Part shown: positions 10,649 to 18,386 of the stretch, in pieces
Position numbering within the stretch: the first letter of the stretch is position 1
How the letters are laid out: every line of letters starts with the position of its first letter
DNA from: an uncultured delta proteobacterium
GTDB lineage: Bacteria > Myxococcota_A > Polyangia > Polyangiales > Polyangiaceae
NCBI GenBank assembly: GCA_903906315.1
Contig: CAIVJW010000328.1
Span: forward strand, 1 to 62,152
DNA length: 62,152 nucleotides
Direction of reading: 5' to 3'
Translations under genes and position numbers: made by a program
Notes under the pieces: generated by a model
What the model saw: only the letters and a program-made list of their open reading frames with translations
Told to the model about the DNA's origin: nothing
Databases searched by the model: none

Positions 10649-10659
10649 TTGCAGCGCAA
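10649..10659. promoter_or_regulatory. Candidate PhaR operator 1 (TTGC-AGC-GCAA)
   Basis: A perfect 4-base inverted repeat with a 3-base centre lies about 60 bases before phaR. PhaR proteins in other bacteria bind short TGC/GCA-type inverted repeats upstream of their own gene and phasin genes. The GCAGCG core recurs just before the phaR start and in the phasin promoter region. Operator function is inference. Confidence 0.4.
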
Positions 10660-10705
10660 CATGGAAGGCCACTTCTGCTGGAGTTCACCCGAGCAAAGCG
10701 CTATG

Positions 10706-10714
10706 TGCATTGCA
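10706..10714. promoter_or_regulatory. Candidate PhaR operator 2 (TGCA-T-TGCA)
   Basis: A short perfect inverted repeat lies just four bases upstream of the preferred phaR ATG (10718) and is followed by GCG, repeating the GCAGCG core of the first site. Binding here would block translation start or transcription. It falls inside the gene if the alternative ATG at 10703 is used. Confidence 0.35.
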
Positions 10715-10717
10715 GCG

Positions 10718-11344
10718 ATGAGCCGCCCGATGCTGGTCAAGAAGTACTCGAACCGACGCCTCTACGACACCGAGGCGAGCCGGTACGTGACGCTCGAGGA
10801 GCTCGCCGAGAAGGTCAAGCACGGCGCCGACGTGCGGGTCGTCGATGCGAAGACGGACGACGACCTCACGCAGTCGACGCTCGCCCAGATCATCCTCGAG
10901 AGCCGAGGCGCCGGGAAGCTCCTCCCGGTGCCCCTGCTCGTGCAGCTGATCCGCATGGGCGACGACGCGCTCGCGGAGTTCCTCGGCCGCTACCTGTCGC
11001 ACGCGCTCGACCTCTATTTATCGGCAAAGCACGGCGCGCAGACCATCGCGCCGTACGCGCCGTTCGCGACGCTCCCGTTCGCGGCGACGAACGCGCTCGC
11101 GCGGCTCCTGAGCGGCGTCTCGGCCTGGGCGGAGCCCGCCCCGCCGGCGGCCCCGCCGGGCCCGATCGTCCTCGCGCCGCCGCCCTCGGGCGCCCTCGCG
11201 TTCCCTCCCCCTCCGCCCACGCCGGCGCCGGATCAGGTCGCCGATCTCGCCGCCCTCCGGCGCGAGATGGCCGAGCTTCGCGACGCCGTTCGCGACCGCA
11301 GCAAATTCGGCCCCCGCATTGTGCGCCGCAACAAAAAGGGTTGA
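10718..11344 (+). CDS. phaR: Polyhydroxyalkanoate synthesis repressor PhaR
   Basis: A 208-residue regulator that senses PHA and represses phasin genes until polymer is present. The N-terminal DNA-binding domain (PHB_acc_N type) is unmistakable: 'VKKYSNRRLYDTEASRYVTL' at residues 7-26, then 'ELAEKVKHGADVRVVDAKT' and 'DLTQSTLAQIILE'. A PHB_acc-like segment follows ('LPVPLLVQLIRMGDDALAEF'). The C-terminal half is a Pro/Ala-rich linker (about 130-172) and a short coiled-coil with a basic end, longer than in many PhaR proteins. The start at 10718 is chosen because the candidate operator lies immediately before it. The stop overlaps the -35 element of the phasin promoter downstream. Confidence 0.96.
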   Translation: MSRPMLVKKYSNRRLYDTEASRYVTLEELAEKVKHGADVRVVDAKTDDDLTQSTLAQIILESRGAGKLLPVPLLVQLIRMGDDALAEFLGRYLSHALDLYLSAKHGAQTIAPYAPFATLPFAATNALARLLSGVSAWAEPAPPAAPPGPIVLAPPPSGALAFPPPPPTPAPDQVADLAALRREMAELRDAVRDRSKFGPRIVRRNKKG

Positions 11345-11369
11345 CGGTCTCCGGGGGCGTGAATACCCT
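11341..11369 (+). promoter_or_regulatory. Sigma-70-type promoter of the phasin-phaC2 operon
   Basis: TTGACG (11341-11346), a 17-base spacer and TACCCT (11364-11369) form a good -35/-10 pair. Transcription would start near 11376, about 50 bases before the phasin ATG. The -35 element overlaps the phaR stop codon. Confidence 0.6.
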
Positions 11370-11378
11370 CGGTTTTGC

Positions 11379-11401
11379 CGCTTCGCAGCGACTGCGGAGC
11401 G
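11379..11401. promoter_or_regulatory. Inverted repeat at the predicted phasin transcription start
   Basis: CGCTTCGCA (11379-11387), a 5-base loop and TGCGGAGCG (11393-11401) form a 9-base inverted repeat with one mismatch, placed just after the predicted start. It contains the same GCAGCG core seen upstream of phaR. It could be the PhaR operator of this operon or a 5' leader hairpin. Confidence 0.4.
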
Positions 11402-11428
11402 AGTGACGACCCGAGGGAGACCCGTTCC

Positions 11429-11698
11429 ATGAGCGAGAAGAGCACTTCGCAGGCGCAGCAATTCAAGGACACCTGGACCAAGATGGTCGAGGACCACGTG
11501 ACCCGCGTCACCGCCGCCTGGGACGAGGCCGCCAAGATCGAGACCAAGGGCCTGGAGCAGGCGACGAGCGCGATCGCCGAGCTCGCGAAGATCCAGACCG
11601 AGACGCTCGGCTACTTCACCCACCTCACGGGCGAGTGGCGCAAGCTCTCGCTCGAGGCGACCAAGCGCACGGCCGACTTCCTCACGCCGAAGTCCTGA
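11429..11698 (+). CDS. Phasin-like granule protein
   Basis: An 89-residue, highly helical, amphipathic protein with no cysteine and no membrane segment: 'QQFKDTWTKMVEDHVTRVTA', then 'AIAELAKIQTETLGYFTHLT' and 'EWRKLSLEATKRTADFL'. This is the pattern of phasins, which coat PHA granules. It is preceded by GAGGGAGA nine bases before the ATG, sits under the promoter next to phaR, and is followed after two bases by a second phaC, so its role in PHA granules is strongly supported by context. It is shorter than classical phasins (110-190 residues) and similar in size to the PhaE-like protein of the minus-strand operon. Confidence 0.85.
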   Translation: MSEKSTSQAQQFKDTWTKMVEDHVTRVTAAWDEAAKIETKGLEQATSAIAELAKIQTETLGYFTHLTGEWRKLSLEATKRTADFLTPKS

Positions 11699-11700
11699 CC

Positions 11701-12711
11701 ATGCCCCTCGCGCCCACTCCGAAGGACGCCATCCAGACGGACGGGACCGCGACGCTCTACCGCTTCCGACCGGCAGCCACGCGCGCGCCGGCCGGGGCAG
11801 CGCCGCTCCTGCTCGTGCCCTCGCTCATCAACCGCTGGTACGTGCTCGATCTGAAGCCGGGAGCCAGCGTCGCGGGCGCGCTCGTCGAGGGCGGCGTCGA
11901 GACGTACCTGCTCGACTGGGGCATCGCCGGCGACGAGGACCGGTACCTCTCGTGGGACGACGTGCTCGGTCGGCTCGCGCGCGCCGTGCGCAAGGTGCGC
12001 CGCGACACCGGCGCCGCGAAGGTCGGCCTGCTCGGCTACTGCATGGGCGCGACCCTGTCGACGATCCACGCGGCGCTGCACCCCGACGAGACGGCCGCGC
12101 TGGTGAACCTCGCCGGGCCGATCGACTTCTCCGAGGGCGGCTTCCTGCGCCACATGGTCGACCCGAAGTGGTTCGACGTCGACGCGATCGCCGACGCGGG
12201 CAACATGTCGCCGTCGGCGATGCAGAGCGGCTTCACCGCGCTGCGCCCGACGCAGAACCTCGCCAAGCTCGTCAACTACGTCGACAAGATGCACGACCCC
12301 GCCGCGCGCGAGGCGTTCGACATCCTCGACGAGTGGGCGACCGACAACATCCCGTTCCCGGCCGAGGCGTACCGCCGGTACATCCGCGAGATCTACCAGG
12401 AGAACCAGCTCATCCAGGGCACGCACCACGTCGCCGGACGGCGCGTCGACCTGCGCGCGATCCGCTGCCCGGTGCTCACGATCACGGCCGACCGCGACGC
12501 GATCGTGCCGCCGCGCGCCGCGCTCGCGCTCGCCGAGCGCTCGAACGCCTCCGAGACGGAGCACCTCACGGTGCCCGGTGGCCACGTCGGCGCCGTCGTC
12601 GGCAGCCGCGCCGCGCGCTCGCTCTACCCCGCGATGACCGCCTGGCTCCGGCGCGTGCTCGCCGCGCGACCTGCCGCCGCGACCTCCGCCTCGGCCGTCG
12701 CCCCCTCCTGA
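11701..12711 (+). CDS. phaC: PHA synthase, class III PhaC-like subunit (copy 2)
   Basis: A 336-residue PHA polymerase and clear paralog of the copy at 2649-3794. Catalytic cysteine C114 lies in 'LLGYCMGAT'; D266 in 'TADRDAIVP' and H295 in 'VPGGHVGAVV' complete the triad. Both copies share 'LLVPSLINR-x-YVLDL' and the 'ARPT/RPTQN' region. Compared with copy 1 it lacks about 25 N-terminal residues and ends in a Pro/Ala-rich tail. It is separated by two bases from the phasin gene and lies under the same promoter. The two synthases, each paired with its own small helical protein, may differ in substrate or in when they are made. Confidence 0.9.
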   Translation: MPLAPTPKDAIQTDGTATLYRFRPAATRAPAGAAPLLLVPSLINRWYVLDLKPGASVAGALVEGGVETYLLDWGIAGDEDRYLSWDDVLGRLARAVRKVRRDTGAAKVGLLGYCMGATLSTIHAALHPDETAALVNLAGPIDFSEGGFLRHMVDPKWFDVDAIADAGNMSPSAMQSGFTALRPTQNLAKLVNYVDKMHDPAAREAFDILDEWATDNIPFPAEAYRRYIREIYQENQLIQGTHHVAGRRVDLRAIRCPVLTITADRDAIVPPRAALALAERSNASETEHLTVPGGHVGAVVGSRAARSLYPAMTAWLRRVLAARPAAATSASAVAPS

Positions 12712-12823
12712 CCTCCCCCAGCTCCGCTTGACGCGACCGGCGCGGCCGACGACGCTTCGCGCGCCGGGCGGCCTCCGCCCGGGAGGTCCGCCCGTCGCCG
12801 CGAGGCCCGACGCGGCCCCCCAG

Positions 12824-12900
12824 GTGCCCGTAGCTCAGTTGGATAGAGCGGCGGCCTTCTAAGCCGTTGGTCGCAGGTTCGAGTCCTGCCGGGCGCGCCA
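12824..12900 (+). tRNA. tRNA-Arg (anticodon UCU)
   Basis: A 77-base cloverleaf. The acceptor stem GTGCCCG pairs with CGGGCGC (one G-U pair), the D-arm 'GCTCAGTTGGATAGAGC' is canonical, the anticodon loop CTTCTAA at 12856-12862 places anticodon TCT at 12858-12860, and the T-arm carries 'GGTTCGAGTCC'. The 3' CCA is encoded. It reads AGA codons, rare in such GC-rich genes. A TTGACG at 12728-12733 with a weak GACGCT at 12751-12756 could be its promoter. Confidence 0.98.
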
Positions 12901-13011
12901 GCGAGATCGCTCCTGCTTGTCCTCGCGCAAGCGGGCGCGCCGGGCGGGTCGCGTCGCCGAGGCGCCCCCCGAGCGCTACACACGCCGTCGACTCTGGGCT
13001 AGACCACGGCC

Positions 13012-13350
13012 ATGACGAACGAAGCCTTCGGCGAGCTTGAGTTCGAACGCGCCGCCGACGCGACCCTCCGCGCCCTCGAGGCCGCGCTGTGCGAGGTCGA
13101 TGGGCTCGAGGTCGACCTCGAGAGCGGGATCCTCACGATCTCCTTCGGGGACGGGACCGAGTACGTCGTGAACAGCCACCGCGCCGCGCGGCAGATCTGG
13201 ATGGCGGCCGAGCGCACGGCCTGGCACTTCGACTTCGCTGGCGGCGACCGCGGGTGGGTCGCGCCGCGCACCGGCGACGAGCTCCGGGCTGCGCTGTCGG
13301 GCGTCGTGTCGCGCAGGCTCGGCCGCCCGGTCGCGCTCGGCTCGGCGTAG
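13012..13350 (+). CDS. cyaY: Frataxin-like iron-binding protein CyaY
   Basis: A 112-residue protein of the frataxin fold, which donates or regulates iron for Fe-S cluster assembly by IscS/IscU. The frame shows the typical acidic first helix ('DATLRALEAALCEVDGLEVD'), the beta-strand 'GILTISFGDGTEYVVNSH', and the highly conserved 'QIWMAAERTAWHFDF' stretch with the invariant tryptophan, followed by 'W' in 'DRGWVAPRTGDEL'. The length is normal for CyaY. It is not next to isc or suf genes here; it follows the tRNA and precedes an unrelated protease gene. Confidence 0.95.
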   Translation: MTNEAFGELEFERAADATLRALEAALCEVDGLEVDLESGILTISFGDGTEYVVNSHRAARQIWMAAERTAWHFDFAGGDRGWVAPRTGDELRAALSGVVSRRLGRPVALGSA

Positions 13351-13394
13351 GCGGGCTCCGCGCGCTTGCAACGGGCGAGCGGGGGCGCTCTCCT

Positions 13395-14276
13395 ATGAGG
13401 CACATGGCTCCTTCGCGCACGCTGGCCGCGGCCCTGGCGATCCTCGGCGTCCTCGCGCCGCGCGCGGCCGAGGCCTACTGTCGCGCGTCGACGTGCGAAC
13501 CGAGCGGGACGCGGTGCACGCCGGAGCAGGCGGAGGACTGCGGCGTCGCGATCAAGTGGACGCGCCCGTGCGTCGGGATCAGCGTCCAGAAGGACGCCTC
13601 GAAGAAGATCTCGCTCTACGACGCCCGCACCGCGCTGCACCGCGCGTTCGTCTCCTGGCAGGAGGCGAAGTGCGACGGCGGCGGGGCCCCCGGCGTCTCC
13701 GTGCAGGACCTCGGCGCGGTTGAGTGCGATCAGGTCGAGTACAACGGGAAGGCCGGCAACGCGAACGTCGTCGTCTTCCGCGACACGAAATGGCCGCACC
13801 CGTCGGGGCCGCACAACATCGCGCTGACGACGGTCACCTACGACACGAAGAGCGGCGAGATCTTCGACGCGGACATGGAGATCAACGTCGCCCAGTACCA
13901 GCTGACGATGGAGGACGCGACGGCGGACTACGACCTGCAGTCGGTGTTCACCCACGAGGCCGGGCATTTCCTCGGGCTCGCGCACAGCCCCGACTCGAGC
14001 GCGACGATGTTCGCGGTGTACACGCCCGGGTCGACCGCGTTCCGATCGCTCGCGGCCGACGACGTGGCGGGCGTCTGCGCGGTGTACCCGGCGCAGACGA
14101 TTGACCCCGCCAAGTGCAACGTGCTGCCGCGGCACGGCTTCTCGCCAGCGTGCGCGGAGAAGCAGACCGAGGGCTCGTGCGCGCTACGCGGGCCTGCCAC
14201 CAGGGACGGTGCCGTCGGAATCGTCGCGCTCGGGCTCGCCGTTTTCGCCCTGCGTCGCCGCCGCCGCGGCGCGTGA
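13395..14276 (+). CDS. Secreted matrixin-type zinc metalloprotease with MYXO-CTERM-like tail
   Basis: A 293-residue exported protease. The signal peptide ends near residue 26 ('APRAAEA'). The active-site motif 'HEAGHFLGLAH' is the HExxHxxGxxH zinc site of metzincins, followed by 'SATMFAVYTPGS', which carries the Met-turn. Cysteines at the N-terminus of the mature protein suggest a small disulfide region. The C-terminus has a cysteine ('GSCALRGP'), a hydrophobic helix ('VGIVALGLAVFAL') and an Arg cluster ('RRRRRGA'), the layout of MYXO-CTERM sorting signals, so the protein is probably anchored at the cell surface. An alternative ATG lies nine bases further in. It ends 15 bases from a convergent gene. 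Confidence 0.92.
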   Translation: MRHMAPSRTLAAALAILGVLAPRAAEAYCRASTCEPSGTRCTPEQAEDCGVAIKWTRPCVGISVQKDASKKISLYDARTALHRAFVSWQEAKCDGGGAPGVSVQDLGAVECDQVEYNGKAGNANVVVFRDTKWPHPSGPHNIALTTVTYDTKSGEIFDADMEINVAQYQLTMEDATADYDLQSVFTHEAGHFLGLAHSPDSSATMFAVYTPGSTAFRSLAADDVAGVCAVYPAQTIDPAKCNVLPRHGFSPACAEKQTEGSCALRGPATRDGAVGIVALGLAVFALRRRRRGA

Positions 14277-14291
14277 TCCCGACGACGATCG

Positions 14292-15554
14292 CTACAGACC
14301 GAAGCGGACTCCGAAGCTTGCCATGATGCCCGTGAGCGTCAGGCCGGCCTCGAGGTCCATCGCGAAGCCCGGCGTCGGGCGGAACGAGAAGCCGAGCTCG
14401 GGGAGCGCCGCCCACGGGTAGAGCGCGGGCTTCTTGCCGCCGTTGAACCAGCTCGGCTCCGAGTAGTCGTTGTAGTGGCTGGCGTCCTTGTCGAGCTGGT
14501 TGCAGTAGCGAAACATGTTCGTCGGGTTGCTCGGGCCCGCGCACTTCTGCCAGGAGTACGGGTCGGCCAGGGCGTCCTTCGTCGCCGGGTAGGCCTGGTT
14601 GCGCGTGAGGTTGCCGAAGGCGACGCCGATGCCGAGGCCGCCGCCGAGCTTGAACGCCCACTTCCTCGCGTCGTCGATGGGGAAGCTCCAGAGCAGGTCC
14701 ACCGTGGCGAGGAGGGTATGGAGGTTGGCCTCGACGAGCTCGTATTCCGTGTCGGGCGCGCCCTTCCCCTTGATGAGCGTCGGCCCCATCCCGTAGTGCG
14801 CGCAGCCGAGGTTCACCGCGAGGTCGACGTCGCGACCGACCGGCGCCTGGAAGCGCGCCACGAGGCTCGGCACGAAGACGTTCGTCCCGCCGTCCGCCGC
14901 GAAGTTCATCATGAACTTGGGGATGACGTAGCCGCGGAAGCCGACTCCGAGCCACTTGCGCTGACCTGGCGTGGCAGCCGACGGCTTGCCTTCCCCATCC
15001 CCCTCGGCGCCGGGCGGCCCCTCGCGCTCGAGCTTGATCTTCACGACCTTGCGCTCGCCCTCGCCGACGACGACCTTCTGCGTCTGCTCCTTGTGATCGC
15101 GGGCTTGCGCGCGGACCGTGTGGCCGAGGTCGGGCGCCACCTTGTGCGGCTTCGCGAGGTTCTCGACCGCGTGGCCGTCGACCTCGATCTCGAGGTCGGG
15201 GTACTCCTCTTGCGCGTCGAAGCGAAGCGACGGGATGCGCGCGTCGACCTCGGCGGCGCGCCCGGGCGCCTTCGCGACGGCGTCGCGATCGGCCTTCGTC
15301 CAGGTGCGGAGGGGCTGCTCGAGCGCGACGGTGTGGAACAGCTCGGCGGCGCGCATGAGCTCGCCCATCGAGACGTAGCAGCCGGCGAGCGCGAACGCGG
15401 CGCCAGGCGTGTGACGCGCGAGCTCGGACTCCTCGAGGATCGGGACCGCCGTCGGGCAGTCGCCGCGACCCGCGAGCGCTACCCCCTTGCGCGCTTGCGC
15501 GGCGGGATCCGGCCCTGCGGCGAGGGCGGCGCGGGGGGCCAGGTGCCCGATCAA
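14292..15554 (-). CDS. Exported TPR/PEGA protein with C-terminal barrel, start uncertain
   Basis: At least 420 residues. From N to C it has a signal-like segment, a tetratricopeptide-like region ('AQARKGVALAGRGDCPTAVP', 'AAFALAGCYVSMGELMRAAEL'), a PEGA-like domain ('PDLEIEVDGHAVENLAKPHK', 'KVVVGEGERKVVKIKLERE'), a charged linker, and a glycine/aromatic-rich outer-membrane domain ending in 'GIMASFGVRFGL'. Such layouts are common among myxobacterial envelope proteins. The start is odd: the best signal peptide (Arg-rich n-region, then 'ASIVAVALIGHLA', then 'ALAA') has no ATG, GTG or TTG before it until GTG at 15764. The only near start is TTG at 15554, which would cut that helix. Coordinates use the TTG; a sequencing error or a non-standard start is possible. 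Confidence 0.72.
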   Translation of the reverse strand: MIGHLAPRAALAAGPDPAAQARKGVALAGRGDCPTAVPILEESELARHTPGAAFALAGCYVSMGELMRAAELFHTVALEQPLRTWTKADRDAVAKAPGRAAEVDARIPSLRFDAQEEYPDLEIEVDGHAVENLAKPHKVAPDLGHTVRAQARDHKEQTQKVVVGEGERKVVKIKLEREGPPGAEGDGEGKPSAATPGQRKWLGVGFRGYVIPKFMMNFAADGGTNVFVPSLVARFQAPVGRDVDLAVNLGCAHYGMGPTLIKGKGAPDTEYELVEANLHTLLATVDLLWSFPIDDARKWAFKLGGGLGIGVAFGNLTRNQAYPATKDALADPYSWQKCAGPSNPTNMFRYCNQLDKDASHYNDYSEPSWFNGGKKPALYPWAALPELGFSFRPTPGFAMDLEAGLTLTGIMASFGVRFGL

Positions 15555-15989
15555 CGCGACGGCGACGATCGACGCAGCGCGCGCCCGGCGGCGTCGGCCG
15601 AGGTGCTCGGGTCGGGCGCTGCAGGCGCCATCGAGGAAGGTCCAGAGTGCGATGAGGGGATGATAGGCCGCGGGGCCGCGCGGGCGGAAATCCCAAATGC
15701 GCCGGCCGCGCCCAGGCCTCGCCGAGGCCGGTCGGCGCCGGTGCGTCGGCGCGAGGGCGTCCACGCGCTCCGGTCGGCTCGGCGCCGAGGCAGGCGCGAG
15801 AGCGCGCCGTCGCCCGATACGCCCGAGAACTGGGCTACCTCGTCCCAAGCCGGGCTTCGACCGCCTGGATCGGAAATCCGGCCCCAGCGGTACGACCGAA
15901 GCGACGGCCGAACGGTCCGGGCTGCCCCATCGCGCGCGACGCGGGATGGGCTTCGACGGCGCCGAGGGACCCCGGTAAGCTGCCTGCCG
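15555..15989. other. Divergent intergenic region with unclear gene start
   Basis: This stretch lies between two divergent genes. Bases 15555-15620 in the minus frame encode a convincing signal-peptide core continuous with the gene at 14292, so part of this is probably coding. The rest shows no gene, repeat or strong hairpin. TCGACG (15953-15958), a 17-base gap and TAAGCT (15976-15981) form a plausible plus-strand promoter eight bases before the next ATG. Confidence 0.5.
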
Positions 15990-18386
15990 ATGGTCGGCGA
16001 AGCATCTTCGGGGGAAGGCGCGCCTTCCGCTCCGCACGCTCCCCTTCTCGACGGGGACGGCCGGAGCGCGGCGAAGGACGGCGACGCTGTCGCGTGCGAG
16101 CACGCCTCGGAGTGCGGCGGCTGCCCGCTCATCGAGCTGGGCTACGCCGCGCAGCTCGAGCGCAAGCGCGCGCGCGTGGCGACGGCCGCGGGCCGCTACC
16201 CGCTGCTGTCCGAGGTGGTGACCCTCGACGTCCGGGGCGCGGAGGCCATCGTGGGCTACCGCGGCCGGGCGAAGCTCATCGTCTCGCCCGAAGGCGCGAT
16301 CGGCCTCTTTGGGCGATCGGGCGATCACCAGGTCGTGGACATCCCGAGCTGCAGGGTGCTGGCTCCCGCGCTCGCCGCCGTGGCCAGCGCGCTCCGGACG
16401 CTGATCGCGGCGCCTCCGCCGGAGACTCGCGCGCTGCTGCTGCCGTGCCGCGAGACGGCGGGCGGCCTGCTGCGCGCAGTCGACCTGCGCGAGGTCCGCG
16501 CGCGGCGCGGCGCGGGCGGCGCGCTCGAGAGCGCCGTGCTCGTCACGCTCGTGCTCCAGCGCGATCGCGCTCCGTCGCGCGACGAGCTCGCGGCCGCGGG
16601 CAAGGCGCTTCGTGCGAGGCTCCCGGGCGTGCTCGGCGTGGCGGCCAACCTCCACGATACCGACTCGCCGCAGATCCTCGGCCAGGAGACGCTGGTGCTC
16701 GACGGCGCCTCGAACGCCCACGACACCATCGGCACCACCTACCACCTCGCGTCGTTCGGATCGTTCGTGCAAGCGCACCGCGATCAGGCCGCCGCGGTGC
16801 ACCGCATGCTGGCGAGCGAGGTCGCTGCGCTCGACGTGGGCACGCGCGCCCCCCGCGTGCTCGACCTCTACGGCGGATCGGGCGCGATCAGCCTCGCGCT
16901 CGCGAAGGCGGGCGCGGCGGTCACGCTCGTGGAGTCGTTCGCGCCGGCGGCGCAGGCGGCGCACGCGGCCGCGGACGCGCAGAGCCTCGCCCTCGACGTG
17001 CGGACGGGCGACGCCGCGCTCTGCGCGCTGGCGTTGCAGCGCGCGGGCGCGCGGTTCGACGCGGTCATCGCCAATCCGCCTCGCCGAGGCCTGTCGCCCG
17101 CCGCGCGCGAAGCGGTGGCGCGCCTCGCGCCGGACCTCCTGCTCTACGTGTCGTGCGATCCGGAGACGCTCGCGCGCGACCTCGACCACCTCGGTCGGCT
17201 CGGCTACGCGGCCAGCACGCTCGCTCCGCTCGACATGATCCCCCTCACCGACGAGGTCGAGACCGTGACGGCGCTGCGCCGCACGGAGCCGCCCGTGCCG
17301 CACGTCGTGTTCGAGGACGACGACATCCTGGTCGTCGAGAAGGGCGCCCACGAGCCCGTCGAGGCGCACCCCGACTACGCCGGATCCGTCGTCGCGCGCG
17401 CGCAGCGGCTGCCGGGCGTGTCGAGCCTCTACCCCGTGCTCGCGCTCGACGCGGGCGCGAGCGGCCTGTGCGTCCTCGCCCGCACGCCCGAGGCGCGCGA
17501 CGCCTGGGCCTCCGCGCTCACGACCTCGGGCCGCTTGATCTACGTGGTCGCGGCCAAGGGCGTCACGCCGTCGAAGGGCGCGATCACGCGCGACCTGCGC
17601 GACGCCGGGCAGCCGTGGCCGGCGCGCACGCGCTACCGGCGCCTCGCGGTCGCCTCCGGGCACTCGATCTTGCGCGTCATCCCCGACGGCGGGCGCCTGA
17701 ACCAGATCCGGAGGCACTTCGCCGCGATCGGTCACCCCGTGCTCGGCGACGAGCGCTGGGGGCACGCGCCGACGAACCGCTACTTCGAGGAGAAGCACGG
17801 CCTCGACCGCGCCTTCCTGCACCTCGTCCGCATCGAGGTCATCCACCCGAAGAGCGGGCTGCGCCTGCTCGTCGAGGCCCCGCTCGCGGGCGACCTGCGG
17901 GCGACGCTCGAGCGCGCGGGCGGCCACTCCGTGCTCCGGTTCCTCGAGCACAAGCACGCGCTCGGCGACGACCGCACCGCGACCCTCACGCCCCTCGGCC
18001 CCGACGACTTCGAGGCGCCGCCGAGCTCCCGCCTGCTCGAGGGGCCACCGAGCTCGCGCGCGTTCGACGGGTCGCCGAGCTCCCGCCTGGTCGAAGGGGC
18101 ACCGAGCTCGCGCGCATTCGACGGACCGCCGAGCGCCCGCGGCTTCGACGGGCCGCCGAGCCTGCGCGGCGCGCCGGCTGACGCCCTTCCGCCGGGCGCG
18201 CGGTCGCACGACGGGCCGCCGAGCTCGCGGCGCGGCAGCTTCCCGGTCGTGGTCGAGACGCGTCGGCCGGCGTTCGTGCTGGCCGGCCAACCGACGCCGC
18301 CGACCGGGGTCGCGATCGAACCCGCCGACCTCGACCCCGCGACGCGCACGCCGCGACGCGACCGCCCGGCCCCCGACGACGACTGA
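15990..18386 (+). CDS. Fusion of TrmA/RlmD-type RNA uracil-C5 methyltransferase and RluA-type pseudouridine synthase with repeat tail
   Basis: A 798-residue protein with two RNA-modifying halves. The N-terminal half has the 4Fe-4S cysteines C36, C42, C45 and C121 (C-x5-C-G-G-C pattern), a SAM-binding loop 'VLDLYGGSGAISLAL' near 289, 'ANPPRRG' and the catalytic cysteine C389 in 'YVSCDPETLARD'. This is the RlmC/RlmD/TrmA family, which makes 5-methyluridine. The second half starts near 435 and matches RluA-like pseudouridine synthases: 'DDDILVVEKG', the catalytic aspartate D487 in 'LALDAGASGLCVLAR' (the usual HRLD has become LALD), 'YVVAAKG' and 'GRLNQIRRHFAAIGHPVLGD'. The N-terminal TRAM domain found in some relatives is missing. 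The last 120 residues are a 9-residue peptide repeat and a charged end. Confidence 0.92.
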   Translation: MVGEASSGEGAPSAPHAPLLDGDGRSAAKDGDAVACEHASECGGCPLIELGYAAQLERKRARVATAAGRYPLLSEVVTLDVRGAEAIVGYRGRAKLIVSPEGAIGLFGRSGDHQVVDIPSCRVLAPALAAVASALRTLIAAPPPETRALLLPCRETAGGLLRAVDLREVRARRGAGGALESAVLVTLVLQRDRAPSRDELAAAGKALRARLPGVLGVAANLHDTDSPQILGQETLVLDGASNAHDTIGTTYHLASFGSFVQAHRDQAAAVHRMLASEVAALDVGTRAPRVLDLYGGSGAISLALAKAGAAVTLVESFAPAAQAAHAAADAQSLALDVRTGDAALCALALQRAGARFDAVIANPPRRGLSPAAREAVARLAPDLLLYVSCDPETLARDLDHLGRLGYAASTLAPLDMIPLTDEVETVTALRRTEPPVPHVVFEDDDILVVEKGAHEPVEAHPDYAGSVVARAQRLPGVSSLYPVLALDAGASGLCVLARTPEARDAWASALTTSGRLIYVVAAKGVTPSKGAITRDLRDAGQPWPARTRYRRLAVASGHSILRVIPDGGRLNQIRRHFAAIGHPVLGDERWGHAPTNRYFEEKHGLDRAFLHLVRIEVIHPKSGLRLLVEAPLAGDLRATLERAGGHSVLRFLEHKHALGDDRTATLTPLGPDDFEAPPSSRLLEGPPSSRAFDGSPSSRLVEGAPSSRAFDGPPSARGFDGPPSLRGAPADALPPGARSHDGPPSSRRGSFPVVVETRRPAFVLAGQPTPPTGVAIEPADLDPATRTPRRDRPAPDDD
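18033..18167 (+). repeat. 27-bp tandem repeat coding for xxDGxPSSR units
   Basis: Five in-frame 27-base units encode LLEGPPSSR, AFDGSPSSR, LVEGAPSSR, AFDGPPSAR and GFDGPPSLR (residues 682-726 of the fusion enzyme). A partial unit (APPSSR) precedes them and one more (HDGPPSSRR) follows at about 18210. Alternate units are most alike, suggesting duplication in 54-base steps. Confidence 0.93.

Larger units (their letters stand above)
10494..10717. other. Divergent intergenic region between lipoprotein operon and phaR
   Basis: This 224-base spacer separates divergent genes and should hold promoters for both. No convincing -35/-10 pair is visible for either direction. The AT-richest part is around 10640-10660 (TTTCTATTGC), just upstream of phaR, and it contains the inverted repeat annotated separately. 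Nothing else is recognisable. Confidence 0.5.

Noticed and set aside
8500-10740. A single 746-codon protein joining the lipoprotein and the hydrolase
   Set aside because: The upstream part is in the wrong frame for the lipoprotein; two genes with their own lipoboxes and a GTGA overlap explain the region.
12824-13011. tRNA gene as an integration site for a mobile element
   Set aside because: No integrase, no direct repeat of the tRNA 3' end and no change in composition on either side.
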